A stretch of DNA of 64,000 nucleotides, taken from NCBI GenBank assembly GCA_964387685.1, contig CAYLXK010000019.1, forward strand, positions 45,450 through 109,449, given 5' to 3'. Below, one piece after another: positions 6,897-16,982 of the stretch. Numbering within the stretch: the first letter of the stretch is position 1; every line of letters begins with the position of its first letter. Origin of the DNA: Bryobacter sp964387685. GTDB taxonomy: Bacteria; Acidobacteriota; Terriglobia; Bryobacterales; Bryobacteraceae. Made by a program: the position numbers and the translations under genes. Under the pieces are notes generated by a model. It had not been told where the DNA came from and made no database searches. It saw nothing but the letters and a program-made list of their open reading frames with translations.

Positions 6897-9131
6897 GTGA
6901 AAGATGAAGCGCTACTGGCGCACATCGTGCGGATGCCGCATGGGAAATCGAATTTGAAGCAGTTGGTGCGGGAGTTTGGGTCCAAGGGCGTGCGGCGCGA
7001 AGAGGTGGAGCGGAGCCTGGAAAGGCTGACGCGCAAGGGGCAATTGATTGAATTGCGGCAGCACCAGTTTCAGGCGGCGTCGAAGGCGAAAGAGTTTCTG
7101 GCGGGCACGCTGCGAATGCACCGGGACGGCTTCGGCTTTGTAACGCTGGATGAAAAACCGGAGGGCCTGGAGGGCGATGTGTTTGTGAATCCCGAGGCCG
7201 CGCAGAAGGCGATGCACGGGGATCGCGTCCTGGTGAGGATGGGCAGGCTGGACCGCGACGGCAAGGCGCACGGCGACATCATCAAGGTGCTGCACCGGGC
7301 GAACCAGCGGATGGTGGGAGAGTTCCGGCGGACGCGGCGCGGGCATTTCGTGGCGCCCTATGACGAGCGGATCAAGCAATGGATTGAGATACCCGAGGGG
7401 CTGGAACTGCCGCCCAAGGTCTTGAACCCGGACCGCGTGGGGCAGAAGGAAATCCAGATCGAGAGCGCGGCGGACCTGGACCGGATGATGGTGACGGTGG
7501 AGATCCTCGAGTTTCCGGACGAGGATCAGAACGGAGTGGGGCGGATCGTGGAGGTGCTGGGGCACCGGGACGATTTTGGCGTCGATGTGGAAATTATGAT
7601 CCGGAAGCATCATTTGCCGCATGAGTTTCCGGCCGATGTGCTGGAGGAGGCGCGGGAGGTGAAGCGCGAAATTGGGACCCGTGAATGGGAGGGGCGGCGG
7701 GACTTTCGAGATTACGACATTGTGACCATCGATGGGGAGACGGCGCGGGATTTTGACGATGCCGTGTGGGTGCATAAGCTCGACAACGGGAACTACCAGT
7801 TGCATGTGCATATTGCCGATGTGAGCTGGTATGTGAGGCCGGGCTCGGCGATTGACCGGGAGGCGGCGATGCGGGGGACGAGCGTGTATTTTCCGGATCG
7901 CGCGGTGCCGATGCTGCCGGTGGAGCTATCGACCGATATTTGCAGCCTGCGGCCGGACGAGGAGCGGCTGGTATCGAGCGTGCTGCTGGAAATCGACCGA
8001 ACGGGCCAGACGGTGAGCCAGGAGTTTACGCGCGGCGTAATCCGCAGCCGGGAGCGGATGACCTATACGAGGGTGCACGAGTTAGTGGAAGTTACGCCGG
8101 AAAAGGCCGGGCGTTTTGCATTGATGAAAGAACTGGCGCTGGTGCTGAATCAGATGCGTACGAAGCGAGGGAGCATCGATTTCGATCTGCCCGAGCCGCT
8201 GATTGAATTCGACCAGTTTGGCGCGATGACGGGGGTGACGCGGAGTCCGCGGAATATTGCGCACCGGATCATCGAGGAGTTCATGCTGGCGGCGAACGAG
8301 GCGGTGGCCTCCGAGCTGGTGGAACGGGCGAAGGGCGGGATTTATCGCATTCACGAGACGCCGGACGCGAAACGCGTGATGGAATTTGAGGAAACGGCGT
8401 CGAAGTTTGGGCACTCTTTAGGGTTGGGGGCCGTCCCGGTGAAGAAGTTCATGAATATCCAGCGCACGCGCGACGGCAGGAAGTTGCGCAAAGACGTGGT
8501 CATTTCCGATACGCAGGCGGGGGTAACGTCGCGTCACTATCAGAAGCTAGTGGCCAAGATTGAGGGCAAGCCCGAGGAACGGATCGTCAGTTACCTGATG
8601 TTACGGAGCTTGAAGCAGGCGAAGTATTCGCATAAGAATGAAGGTCACTTTGCCCTGGCGGCGGAGAATTACACGCACTTTACGTCGCCGATCCGGCGCT
8701 ACCCCGACTTGGTGGTGCACCGGCTCTTGCACGGGGACCGCTACGACGAGGAGCAACTGGCCGAGATTGGCGAGGATACGAGCTTCACAGAGCGTCGGGC
8801 GGCGGAGGCAGAACGCGAGCTGGTGGAGTGGAAGAAGACGAAGTTCATGATCGACCGCGTGGGCGATGAATTCGACGCGATGATCATTTCGACGACGAAG
8901 TTCGGCTTCTTTGTGGAGTTGACGGAGTTGTTTATCGAAGGGCTGGTGCCGATCGACACTTTGCCCAAGGACCGTTACCTTTATCACGAGAACACGCGGA
9001 AGCTGATCGGGGAACGGACGCGGCGCGCCTATTCGATTGGGGACAAGGTGCGGGTGGCGCTAGTGAAGGTGGATGTGGCGGAGAAACGGTTGACCTTTGT
9101 GTTGCCGGAAGAAGGGAAGAAGAAGAAATGA
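6897..9131 (+). CDS. rnr: Ribonuclease R (RNB-family 3'-5' exoribonuclease)
   Basis: A 744-residue exoribonuclease that degrades structured RNA. Order of domains: N-terminal helix-turn-helix-like segment (KSNLKQLVREFG), cold-shock OB domains (HRDGFGFVTLDE and further), the RNB catalytic domain from about residue 260 with the metal-binding ETARDFDDAVW and DICSLRPDEERL, then a C-terminal S1 domain (FDAMIISTTKFGFFVEL) and a lysine tail. The GTG at 6897 was chosen because it begins the conserved N-terminus and follows the candidate -10 box; the frame stays open far upstream, but that part is antisense to the sulfatase. It overlaps the next ATG by four bases. Confidence 0.95.
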   Translation: MKDEALLAHIVRMPHGKSNLKQLVREFGSKGVRREEVERSLERLTRKGQLIELRQHQFQAASKAKEFLAGTLRMHRDGFGFVTLDEKPEGLEGDVFVNPEAAQKAMHGDRVLVRMGRLDRDGKAHGDIIKVLHRANQRMVGEFRRTRRGHFVAPYDERIKQWIEIPEGLELPPKVLNPDRVGQKEIQIESAADLDRMMVTVEILEFPDEDQNGVGRIVEVLGHRDDFGVDVEIMIRKHHLPHEFPADVLEEAREVKREIGTREWEGRRDFRDYDIVTIDGETARDFDDAVWVHKLDNGNYQLHVHIADVSWYVRPGSAIDREAAMRGTSVYFPDRAVPMLPVELSTDICSLRPDEERLVSSVLLEIDRTGQTVSQEFTRGVIRSRERMTYTRVHELVEVTPEKAGRFALMKELALVLNQMRTKRGSIDFDLPEPLIEFDQFGAMTGVTRSPRNIAHRIIEEFMLAANEAVASELVERAKGGIYRIHETPDAKRVMEFEETASKFGHSLGLGAVPVKKFMNIQRTRDGRKLRKDVVISDTQAGVTSRHYQKLVAKIEGKPEERIVSYLMLRSLKQAKYSHKNEGHFALAAENYTHFTSPIRRYPDLVVHRLLHGDRYDEEQLAEIGEDTSFTERRAAEAERELVEWKKTKFMIDRVGDEFDAMIISTTKFGFFVELTELFIEGLVPIDTLPKDRYLYHENTRKLIGERTRRAYSIGDKVRVALVKVDVAEKRLTFVLPEEGKKKK

Positions 9132-11167
9132 AGCCGAATTTGCTGGTAAACGAGAAGAGTCCGTATCTGTTGCAGCATGCCTACAACCCGGTCCAGTGGA
9201 GGCCGTGGAATGAGGAATCGTTTGCGGCGGCCAAGGCCGAAGACAAGCCGATTTTCCTGAGCGTGGGGTATTCGACCTGCCATTGGTGCCACGTGATGGA
9301 GCGGGAGAGCTTTGAGAACGAGGAGATTGCGGCGCTGTTGAACGAGAAGTTCATCTCCATCAAGGTGGACCGCGAAGAGCGGCCGGACGTGGACCGCATT
9401 TACATGCTCTTTGTGCAGGCCACGACGGGGAGTGGTGGGTGGCCGATGAGCGTGTTCTTGACGCCGGCGCTGGAACCGTTTTTCGGGGGGACCTACTATC
9501 CGCCGGAGAACCGGTGGGGGCGGCCAGGCTTCAAAACGATTCTCGAGCAGTTGTCGAGGACGTGGACGCTGGAGCGAAGCCGGATTACGAATTCGACGCA
9601 GTCGATTCTGGCGCAATTGCGGAGCCATGTCAGCGTGGAGCCGGGCGCGGCGATTCTGGACGACCGCAAGGTGGTGGAGAGCACTTACTTTAGCTTCCGG
9701 AGAAGTTTTGACGCGCAGTTAGGCGGCTTTGGGGCTTCGCCTAAGTTTCCGCGTCCGGTGGCGCTGAATTTCCTGCTGCGCCACTATGTGGCGACGGGAA
9801 ACCAAGAAAGCCTGGATATGGTACTGAAGACGCTGGCGGAGATGGCGCTGGGGGGCATGCGGGACCAGTTGGGCGGGGGGTTCCACCGCTATTCGGTGGA
9901 TGCGCAGTGGTTTGTGCCGCACTTTGAGAAGATGCTTTACGATCAGGCGCAACTGGCGGTGAGTTACCTGGAGGCGTACCAGGTTACCCAGAATGCGGCG
10001 TTTGCCGAAGTCGCGCGGGATATCTTCGAGTATGTACTGCGGGACTTACGGCATCCGGAGGGGGGATTTTATTCGGCGGAAGATGCCGATAGCGTAGTCG
10101 ACGCGGCCAATCCGCACGAGAAGGGGGAGGGCGCCTTCTACGTGTGGCTGTGGCAGGAACTCGAGGACGTGATGGGGGCTGAGCGCATGGAGTGGTTTGC
10201 CAAGCGATACGGCCTTGAGAAGACGGGCAATGTGCATGAGGATCCGCATCAGGAGTTTGTAGGGCGGAACATACTCTATGTGAGCGACCCGGCGACGGAA
10301 CCGCTGGACGGCGAGTTGCGCGCAAAGCTGCTGGCTGCGCGGAATCTGCGGGTGCGGCCGCACCTGGACGATAAGGTGTTGACCAGTTGGAACGGGCTGA
10401 TGATTTCCGCGTTTGCGTTGGGGGCGAAGGTGCTAGGGGAGGCGCGCTATGCGCGGGCGGCCGAGGAGGCGATCGCGTTTGTGAGGCGGTATCTGCTTAA
10501 GGAAAATGGGGTTCTACTGCGGCGTTTCCGAGAAGGGGAGAGCGCGATACCGGGCTTTCTGGACGACTACGCTTACTTTACGCAGGCGTTGTTGGATATG
10601 TATGACGCGACGGGGGACACCGAACACCTGAAGCTAGCGCGGAGCTTGGCGGCGGATCTGATCGATATTTTTGAGGACCGCGAACATGGAGGTTTCTACG
10701 CGACGGCGGAGAACGACCGGAATCTGGTGCTGCGGATTAAGGACGACTACGATGGCGCGGAGCCGTCGGGCAATAGTGTGGCGGCGAGCGTTTTGTACCG
10801 GCTGGGGATACTGGCGGGCGACGCAAGGATGATGGAGAGTGCGCAGCGGGCGATACGGGCGTTTGCGGCGCGCCTAATGCAGCAGCCGGCGACGATGCCG
10901 CAGATGGTTTGTTCGCTGATGCAGTTGCGGGAGGCGCCGAAGCAGGTGGTGCTGGCCGGAGCGGGGACTGAAGAGCTGGAGACGGCATTGAATGGCCGTT
11001 TTCTGCCATTTCACACGCGGATCTATCTGCGCCGCGCCCAAGAGCGGGAGTTCTTCGCCTGGAGCCCGGCGCTGGAGGCGATGACGGGGGGAGCGTACGT
11101 GTGCGAGAACTACGCTTGCCAGTTGCCGGTGGATAGCGCGGAGGCGATGCTCGCGTTGCTACATTAG
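9128..11167 (+). CDS. DUF255 thioredoxin-like protein (YyaL/SPATA20 family)
   Basis: A 679-residue cytoplasmic protein. The N-terminal thioredoxin-like DUF255 domain has the family sequence SPYLLQHAYNPVQW and a CHWC motif at Cys51-Cys54. The rest is a helical alpha/alpha-toroid of the kind seen in sugar epimerases and glycosidases (DQLGGGFHRYSVD, HFEKMLYDQAQL, KVLTSWNGLMISA). The family is widespread and its biochemical role is not settled. Its ATG overlaps the rnr stop (ATGA), so the two are probably cotranscribed and translationally coupled. Confidence 0.93.
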   Translation: MKPNLLVNEKSPYLLQHAYNPVQWRPWNEESFAAAKAEDKPIFLSVGYSTCHWCHVMERESFENEEIAALLNEKFISIKVDREERPDVDRIYMLFVQATTGSGGWPMSVFLTPALEPFFGGTYYPPENRWGRPGFKTILEQLSRTWTLERSRITNSTQSILAQLRSHVSVEPGAAILDDRKVVESTYFSFRRSFDAQLGGFGASPKFPRPVALNFLLRHYVATGNQESLDMVLKTLAEMALGGMRDQLGGGFHRYSVDAQWFVPHFEKMLYDQAQLAVSYLEAYQVTQNAAFAEVARDIFEYVLRDLRHPEGGFYSAEDADSVVDAANPHEKGEGAFYVWLWQELEDVMGAERMEWFAKRYGLEKTGNVHEDPHQEFVGRNILYVSDPATEPLDGELRAKLLAARNLRVRPHLDDKVLTSWNGLMISAFALGAKVLGEARYARAAEEAIAFVRRYLLKENGVLLRRFREGESAIPGFLDDYAYFTQALLDMYDATGDTEHLKLARSLAADLIDIFEDREHGGFYATAENDRNLVLRIKDDYDGAEPSGNSVAASVLYRLGILAGDARMMESAQRAIRAFAARLMQQPATMPQMVCSLMQLREAPKQVVLAGAGTEELETALNGRFLPFHTRIYLRRAQEREFFAWSPALEAMTGGAYVCENYACQLPVDSAEAMLALLH

Positions 11168-11174
11168 GAGGGCT

Positions 11175-11678
11175 ATGTCAGACCGATTCACAACCTTCAA
11201 AGGGAGCCCGCTCAAGTTGGTGGGACCCGAACTCAAAGTGGGCGATAAGGCTCCGGATTTTGCCGTGACTGCGAAAGACCTTTCGACGGTGGGCCTGGGC
11301 GAGGGCGGTACGGTACGGATCATCAGCGTGGTGCCGAGCCTGGATACGCCGGTGTGCGACGCGCAGACGAAGCGCTTCAACGAGGAAGTAGCGAAGCTGC
11401 CGGGCGTGGAGATCCTAACCGTGTCGATGGATTTGCCTTTTGCGCAGAGCCGTTGGTGCGGGGCCTACGGCGTGGAAAACGTGAAGATGCTGAGCGACCA
11501 CAAGACGGCAAGCTTTGGCACCAACTATGGGACGTTGATCGAAGATTGGCGCGTGGAGGCGCGGGCGATCTTTGTAGTGGACAAAGACAATATGCTGCGG
11601 CACGTGGAATACGTTAAGGAAGTGGCTGAGCATCCGAACTACGAGCCGGCACTGGAAGCGGCGAAGGCGGCGCTGTAG
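11175..11678 (+). CDS. tpx: Thiol peroxidase (Tpx peroxiredoxin)
   Basis: A 167-residue atypical two-cysteine peroxiredoxin that reduces peroxides with electrons from thioredoxin. Seen: KVGDKAPDFAVTAKDL, the peroxidatic cysteine in SLDTPVCDAQTKRF (Cys61) and the resolving cysteine in QSRWCGAYG (Cys95), at the same positions as in the E. coli enzyme. An AGGAGGG ribosome-binding site lies just before the ATG. It starts seven bases after the DUF255 gene, so it belongs to the same transcription unit, which probably ends at the hairpin at 11716-11775. Confidence 0.96.
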   Translation: MSDRFTTFKGSPLKLVGPELKVGDKAPDFAVTAKDLSTVGLGEGGTVRIISVVPSLDTPVCDAQTKRFNEEVAKLPGVEILTVSMDLPFAQSRWCGAYGVENVKMLSDHKTASFGTNYGTLIEDWRVEARAIFVVDKDNMLRHVEYVKEVAEHPNYEPALEAAKAAL

Positions 11679-11715
11679 ACGGACGTTTGGGATAAGGACC
11701 CGGACCGAAGAAATC

Positions 11716-11775
11716 GGGCCGCTTTTCTCCATTGGCCCCGAGAGGGGGAAAGGGGCGAAGCGGCCCCGGTTTTTT
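11716..11775 (+). terminator. Probable rho-independent terminator after tpx
   Basis: A perfect nine-base inverted repeat, GGGCCGCTT (11716-11724) and AAGCGGCCC (11758-11766), is followed by a run of six T at 11770-11775. The loop holds a second small hairpin, CCCC-GAGA-GGGG. It lies 38 bases after the tpx stop. The loop is longer than usual, so this is a probable call only. Confidence 0.5.
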
Positions 11776-11872
11776 GGAGGGCAAAAGGTCGATTTTTTTC
11801 TTCGTGAGATCGGCCTGGAAGTCTTTGGGCGCGGGAGAGCAGGCGCATAAGAATAAGAGCGCGGCGCAATGG

Positions 11873-11878
11873 TAAACT
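11873..11878 (+). promoter_or_regulatory. Candidate -10 box of the M24 peptidase gene (TAAACT)
   Basis: TAAACT ends six bases before the TTG start at 11885. No spaced Shine-Dalgarno site is present. This fits a leaderless transcript, as at several other genes in the left half of the window. Confidence 0.35.
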
Positions 11879-11884
11879 GCAGGG

Positions 11885-12967
11885 TTGACTATCGCAAATG
11901 AGCGTCTCAGCAGGCTGAGGAAGCTGCTGGAGATGAAAGACTTAGACGGGATCATTGTTTCCTCCCTCGTCAACATACGTTACTACAGCGGCTTCACGGG
12001 TTCCAGCGGACTGCTGTGGGTGGACCGTAAGGCAGCGAGGCTCTGGACGGACCGGCGATACGGAGAACAGGCGGCGGCCGAAGCGGGGCCGAATGGGGTG
12101 CGGTTGAAGGTAGTGAAGGGGCAGGTGGGTCCGTCGCTTGAGAAAGAGATCGAGGGCAAGAAGCTGCGCCTCGGTTACGAGGACAGCCGGGTTAGTCACG
12201 GTTTCTGGCAAATGCTATCCAAACATGCCCAGTTGACAGGCCTGGAAGGGGCTATTGAGACGGCGCGGATGAAGAAGGATGCGGGGGAGATTGAGAAGAT
12301 CCGGGCCAGCGTGGATCTGAACGCGCGGGTAATGTCCGAGGCAGTGAAGAAATTTCGAGTGGGGACGACCGAGTCGGAATTAGCGGCCTACATCGATTAC
12401 CGCCAGCGGCTGCGCGGGGCCGACGGCACGGCGTTTGAAACGATTGTGGCGGGCGGAGCGCATGCGGCGCTGCCTCATGCACGGCCGCGGCAGGTGAAGA
12501 TCGAGGCGGGCGGCTATCTTTTGATTGACATGGGCGCGGCGAAGGACGGCTATATGAGCGACTTGACGCGGACTTACGGAGTGGGCAAAATGCCGCGCAA
12601 GGCCAAGGAGATTTACAGGGCGGTGGCCGAGGCGCAAAGGGCGTCCATCGAAGCCGTAAAGCCCGGGGTGAAGGCGGAGGAAGTGCATGCGGCGGGCTTT
12701 AAGGTCTTAAAGAAGGCGAAGCTGGCGAAATACTTTCTGCATTCGACGGGGCATGGATTGGGGCTCGAAATTCACGAGGCGCCGCGGCTAGGGACGGGTG
12801 ATGCGACGGTGCTGGAAGAGAATATGACGATCACGATCGAGCCGGGGGCTTATCTGGAAGGCTTTGGCGGAGTACGGATTGAAGACACCGTGTTGGTAAC
12901 CAAAGAAGGGGCCGAAGTGTTGACGCCTCTGACAGTGGCGCCAAAAGAATGGACAATAGTCGGTTAG
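11885..12967 (+). CDS. Xaa-Pro aminopeptidase (M24 family)
   Basis: A 360-residue metallopeptidase that removes N-terminal residues before proline. It has the creatinase N-terminal domain (LDGIIVSSLVNIRYYSGF) and the pita-bread catalytic domain with the expected metal ligands in LLIDMGAAKDGYMSDLTRTY, HSTGHGLGLEIHEAP and TIEPGAYLEGFGGVRIEDT. It begins at TTG (11885). It lies two bases before accB, the same order seen in many bacteria where an M24 peptidase, efp and accBC are clustered; here efp is absent. Confidence 0.93.
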   Translation: MTIANERLSRLRKLLEMKDLDGIIVSSLVNIRYYSGFTGSSGLLWVDRKAARLWTDRRYGEQAAAEAGPNGVRLKVVKGQVGPSLEKEIEGKKLRLGYEDSRVSHGFWQMLSKHAQLTGLEGAIETARMKKDAGEIEKIRASVDLNARVMSEAVKKFRVGTTESELAAYIDYRQRLRGADGTAFETIVAGGAHAALPHARPRQVKIEAGGYLLIDMGAAKDGYMSDLTRTYGVGKMPRKAKEIYRAVAEAQRASIEAVKPGVKAEEVHAAGFKVLKKAKLAKYFLHSTGHGLGLEIHEAPRLGTGDATVLEENMTITIEPGAYLEGFGGVRIEDTVLVTKEGAEVLTPLTVAPKEWTIVG

Positions 12968-12969
12968 GC

Positions 12970-13449
12970 ATGAACATCGAAGAAATCAAGGAACTGATCC
13001 GCCTGGTGAACGAGACGGGCGTGGCCGAGCTCGAAGTGGAGCGGGGCGACGCGCGGGTGCGGATTCAGAGGGCGGTGGTGCAGACGGTGCACAACGTTAT
13101 GGCCGGGGCGCCCGTGTATGCGCCTGAGGCCGCGGCCACGATGACGATGCCGGCAGCGGGCGGCGCCGCGGCGGCTGGCGCCAGCGCGGCAAACGCGGGT
13201 GTGGAGAAGCTATACACGGTGAAGAGCCCGATCGTGGGTACCTTTTACAGCGCCTCGTCGCCCGAGGCGGCGGCCTTTGTGAAGGCCGGCGATGCGGTGA
13301 GCGCGAAAACGACGGTATGCATTATCGAATCGATGAAGCTGATGAACGAGATTGAAGCGGAAGTGGCGGGGACGATAGTGGCTTGTCTGGTGGAGAACGG
13401 CAAGCCGGTGGAATACGGCGAGGCGTTGTTTCAAATTCAGCCCAACTAA
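12970..13449 (+). CDS. accB: Biotin carboxyl carrier protein of acetyl-CoA carboxylase
   Basis: A 159-residue carrier that holds biotin for fatty-acid synthesis. It has the N-terminal MNIEEIKELIRLV segment, a flexible Ala/Pro-rich linker and the biotinyl domain with ESMKLMNEIEAE, whose Lys is biotinylated. The ATG at 12970 was chosen because the conserved N-terminus begins there. It is followed four bases later by accC, so the pair forms the usual accBC operon; accA and accD are not in the window. Confidence 0.96.
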   Translation: MNIEEIKELIRLVNETGVAELEVERGDARVRIQRAVVQTVHNVMAGAPVYAPEAAATMTMPAAGGAAAAGASAANAGVEKLYTVKSPIVGTFYSASSPEAAAFVKAGDAVSAKTTVCIIESMKLMNEIEAEVAGTIVACLVENGKPVEYGEALFQIQPN

Positions 13450-13453
13450 GCGC

Positions 13454-14824
<1,371 letters not shown>

Positions 14825-14836
14825 GAGGCTCCAACG

Positions 14837-16219
14837 ATGAGCATCAGCTTTGATCCCCGGAATCTGCTCGCCAAGATGGTGGGCAATGAGAATGGCTTGA
14901 CGGAGGCGGAGATTGCAGCCGCCCGGCCCAAGGCCCTGAAGGCGCTGGAAGGATTCCGCCAGCAATGGGAAGAGGGGAAGTATGGCTTTCCGGATCTGCC
15001 GGGCGACAAGGAGCTGATCAACGAAGCGGCGGCTATGGCCAAGCGGCTAGCCGGCACCTACGACACGGTGTGTGTGGTGGGTATTGGAGGAAGTGCGTTG
15101 GGTTGTTGGGCGCTGGATTGCGCGATGCGGGGGCCGCACCCGGTGCAGGCGGCGTTTTCGGTGAAGAATCCGCGGCTGGTGATTTTGGACAACGTGGACC
15201 CGGACTTTGTAACGCAGGCTCTCGAAAGCATGACGCCAAAGAAGACGGTGGTGGTAGTGATCGCCAAGAGCGGCTCGACGGCCGAGACCATGGGGACGTT
15301 CCTAATTGTGCGGGAGTGGCTGATGGCGGCGCTGGGCAAGAAAGCCGCGCAGAGAATTGTGGCGGTGACGAGCGAGGGGCGCGGGGATTTGAAGCTGCTG
15401 GCGACGCGCGAAGAGTACACGACCTTCCATATTCCGGAGAACGTGGGTGGACGCTTTAGCGTGTTTTCGGCGGTGGGACTGGTGCCCGCGGCGTTGACGG
15501 GCGTGAATATCAAGAAGCTGTGCCGGGGGGCGGCCGAGATGACGGCGGCGTGCTGGAGCGAGGATTTCGAGACGAATCTGGCGCTCTCGGCGGCGTTGCA
15601 TCACTGGTTGATCTGGACGAAGAAAGGCAAGACGATCCAGGTGGCGTTCCCGTATTCGAACTATCTGTGGGGTACGGCCTTCTGGTTCCGCCAGCTTTGG
15701 GCGGAGAGCTTGGGCAAAGCGAAAGACAAGAGCGGCGCGACGGTGCATGTGGGGCAAACACCGGTGGCCGCGCTGGGCACGACGGACCAGCACAGCCAGG
15801 TGCAGCTCTATATGGAAGGGCCGAACGATAAGGTGTTCAGCTTCTGGGTGGTGGAGAAGACCAAGAAGCAGGCGAAGATCCCGAAGGCGAAGTTGGGTCT
15901 GGACGGCTTTGACTATTTAGGCGGGAAGCCGCTGGCGAAGCTAATCGACGCCGAGCGGAGAGCGACGGAGGCGGCGCTGGCCAGCAACGGGCGTCCGAAT
16001 TGCTCGTTCAGCCTGGAGAAGGTGGACGAGGAGCACGTGGGCGGATTCCTGCAGATGATGGAGTTCGAGACGGCTTTCATGGGCGAATTGTTGAACATTA
16101 ACGCCTTTGACCAGGAAGGCGTGGAACTGGGCAAGAAGTTCACCTACGCGTTGATGGGGCGGAAGGGCTGGGATGAATTCAGCGAACGATTCGCGGCCTA
16201 CGAGACCAAGCGGGGTTGA
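14837..16219 (+). CDS. pgi: Glucose-6-phosphate isomerase
   Basis: A 460-residue isomerase interconverting glucose-6-phosphate and fructose-6-phosphate. It has two SIS-type phosphosugar-binding segments (VGIGGSALGCWAL; VVIAKSGSTAETMGTF), the NVGGRFSVFSAVGLVP region and the C-terminal ALMGRKGW part. It belongs to the shorter class of bacterial enzymes. A strong AGGAGG site lies eight bases before the ATG. It may be cotranscribed with accBC. Its last 47 bases overlap the next gene in another frame. Confidence 0.95.
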   Translation: MSISFDPRNLLAKMVGNENGLTEAEIAAARPKALKALEGFRQQWEEGKYGFPDLPGDKELINEAAAMAKRLAGTYDTVCVVGIGGSALGCWALDCAMRGPHPVQAAFSVKNPRLVILDNVDPDFVTQALESMTPKKTVVVVIAKSGSTAETMGTFLIVREWLMAALGKKAAQRIVAVTSEGRGDLKLLATREEYTTFHIPENVGGRFSVFSAVGLVPAALTGVNIKKLCRGAAEMTAACWSEDFETNLALSAALHHWLIWTKKGKTIQVAFPYSNYLWGTAFWFRQLWAESLGKAKDKSGATVHVGQTPVAALGTTDQHSQVQLYMEGPNDKVFSFWVVEKTKKQAKIPKAKLGLDGFDYLGGKPLAKLIDAERRATEAALASNGRPNCSFSLEKVDEEHVGGFLQMMEFETAFMGELLNINAFDQEGVELGKKFTYALMGRKGWDEFSERFAAYETKRG

Positions 16220-16982
16220 TCTGAGTGCGGTCCGCTTTGGTAGCGGCGGGCGGCGCGTAGTTTTCCTGCATGGTTTGACGCGCGGGGCGATGAGCTGTGA
16301 GCCCCTGCTGGGGGCCTGGGGTGAAACCTGGGCGCTGGACCATGCCGGGCACGGGGCGAGCGAACGCCTGCCGCGCTACCGGGCGGTGGACTACTCCGGG
16401 CCGGTAATCGATTGGATGGAGGCGAATGTCCAGGAGCCCGTGTGGCTATATGGGCATTCGCTGGGGGCGATGGTGGCACCGCTGGCAGCGGCGGCCCTAC
16501 CGGAACGCGTCATCGGAATGGTGCTAGAGGACCCACCGTTTTCGACCATGGGGCCGAGGGTGAGGGAGACGGACTGGTTTCCCTACTTTGAGGCTATTGC
16601 GCCCAAGCTTGGAACTTGGATGTCGCCCGAAGAATTGGGCGAACTGAACTATCGCTCGCTGGACGGGCGAACGGTGCGGCTGCAGGATAGCCGGCCGCGG
16701 GAGATGCTGGAGCGGATGTGCGCTTTCTGGGGCATGGTAGACCCGAAAATCCTGGACGAAGTGCTGGCGGGACGTTGGATGGAGGGCTATGAATGGCCGG
16801 GGTTGCGGCATCCGGCGCTCGTGTTCCAAGCCGATCCCGCGATGGGCGGGATGTTGCGCAACGAAGACGCGCCGGAAGGGGCGACTTTGCATCGGCTGGA
16901 GGGGGTGGGGCATCTGGCGCATTGGGCGAGGCCGGACTTGGTGAGGGCGGCCGTGGGGCGATTTATGGAGGAGTTTGGGTGA
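16173..16982 (+). CDS. Alpha/beta-fold hydrolase
   Basis: A 269-residue alpha/beta hydrolase with VVFLHGLTRG (oxyanion strand-loop), the nucleophile elbow YGHSLGAMV and a C-terminal GVGHLAHWARPDLV that should supply the catalytic His. There is no signal peptide. No suitable start codon exists between the pgi stop and the HG motif, so the ATG at 16173 inside the end of pgi is the best start. The substrate is unknown. Its stop overlaps the GTG of the next gene. Confidence 0.85.
   Translation: MNSANDSRPTRPSGVDLSAVRFGSGGRRVVFLHGLTRGAMSCEPLLGAWGETWALDHAGHGASERLPRYRAVDYSGPVIDWMEANVQEPVWLYGHSLGAMVAPLAAAALPERVIGMVLEDPPFSTMGPRVRETDWFPYFEAIAPKLGTWMSPEELGELNYRSLDGRTVRLQDSRPREMLERMCAFWGMVDPKILDEVLAGRWMEGYEWPGLRHPALVFQADPAMGGMLRNEDAPEGATLHRLEGVGHLAHWARPDLVRAAVGRFMEEFG

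Noticed and set aside
6912..7811. 299-codon minus-strand open frame inside rnr
   Set aside because: His/Pro/Leu-rich shadow of the ribonuclease R gene, which has all family motifs on the plus strand.
11614..11955. Possible small lipoprotein on the minus strand between tpx and the M24 gene (contains LFLCACSPAPK)
   Set aside because: No start codon lies close before the hydrophobic part, the frame runs over the ends of two real genes, and the region holds a good terminator for tpx.
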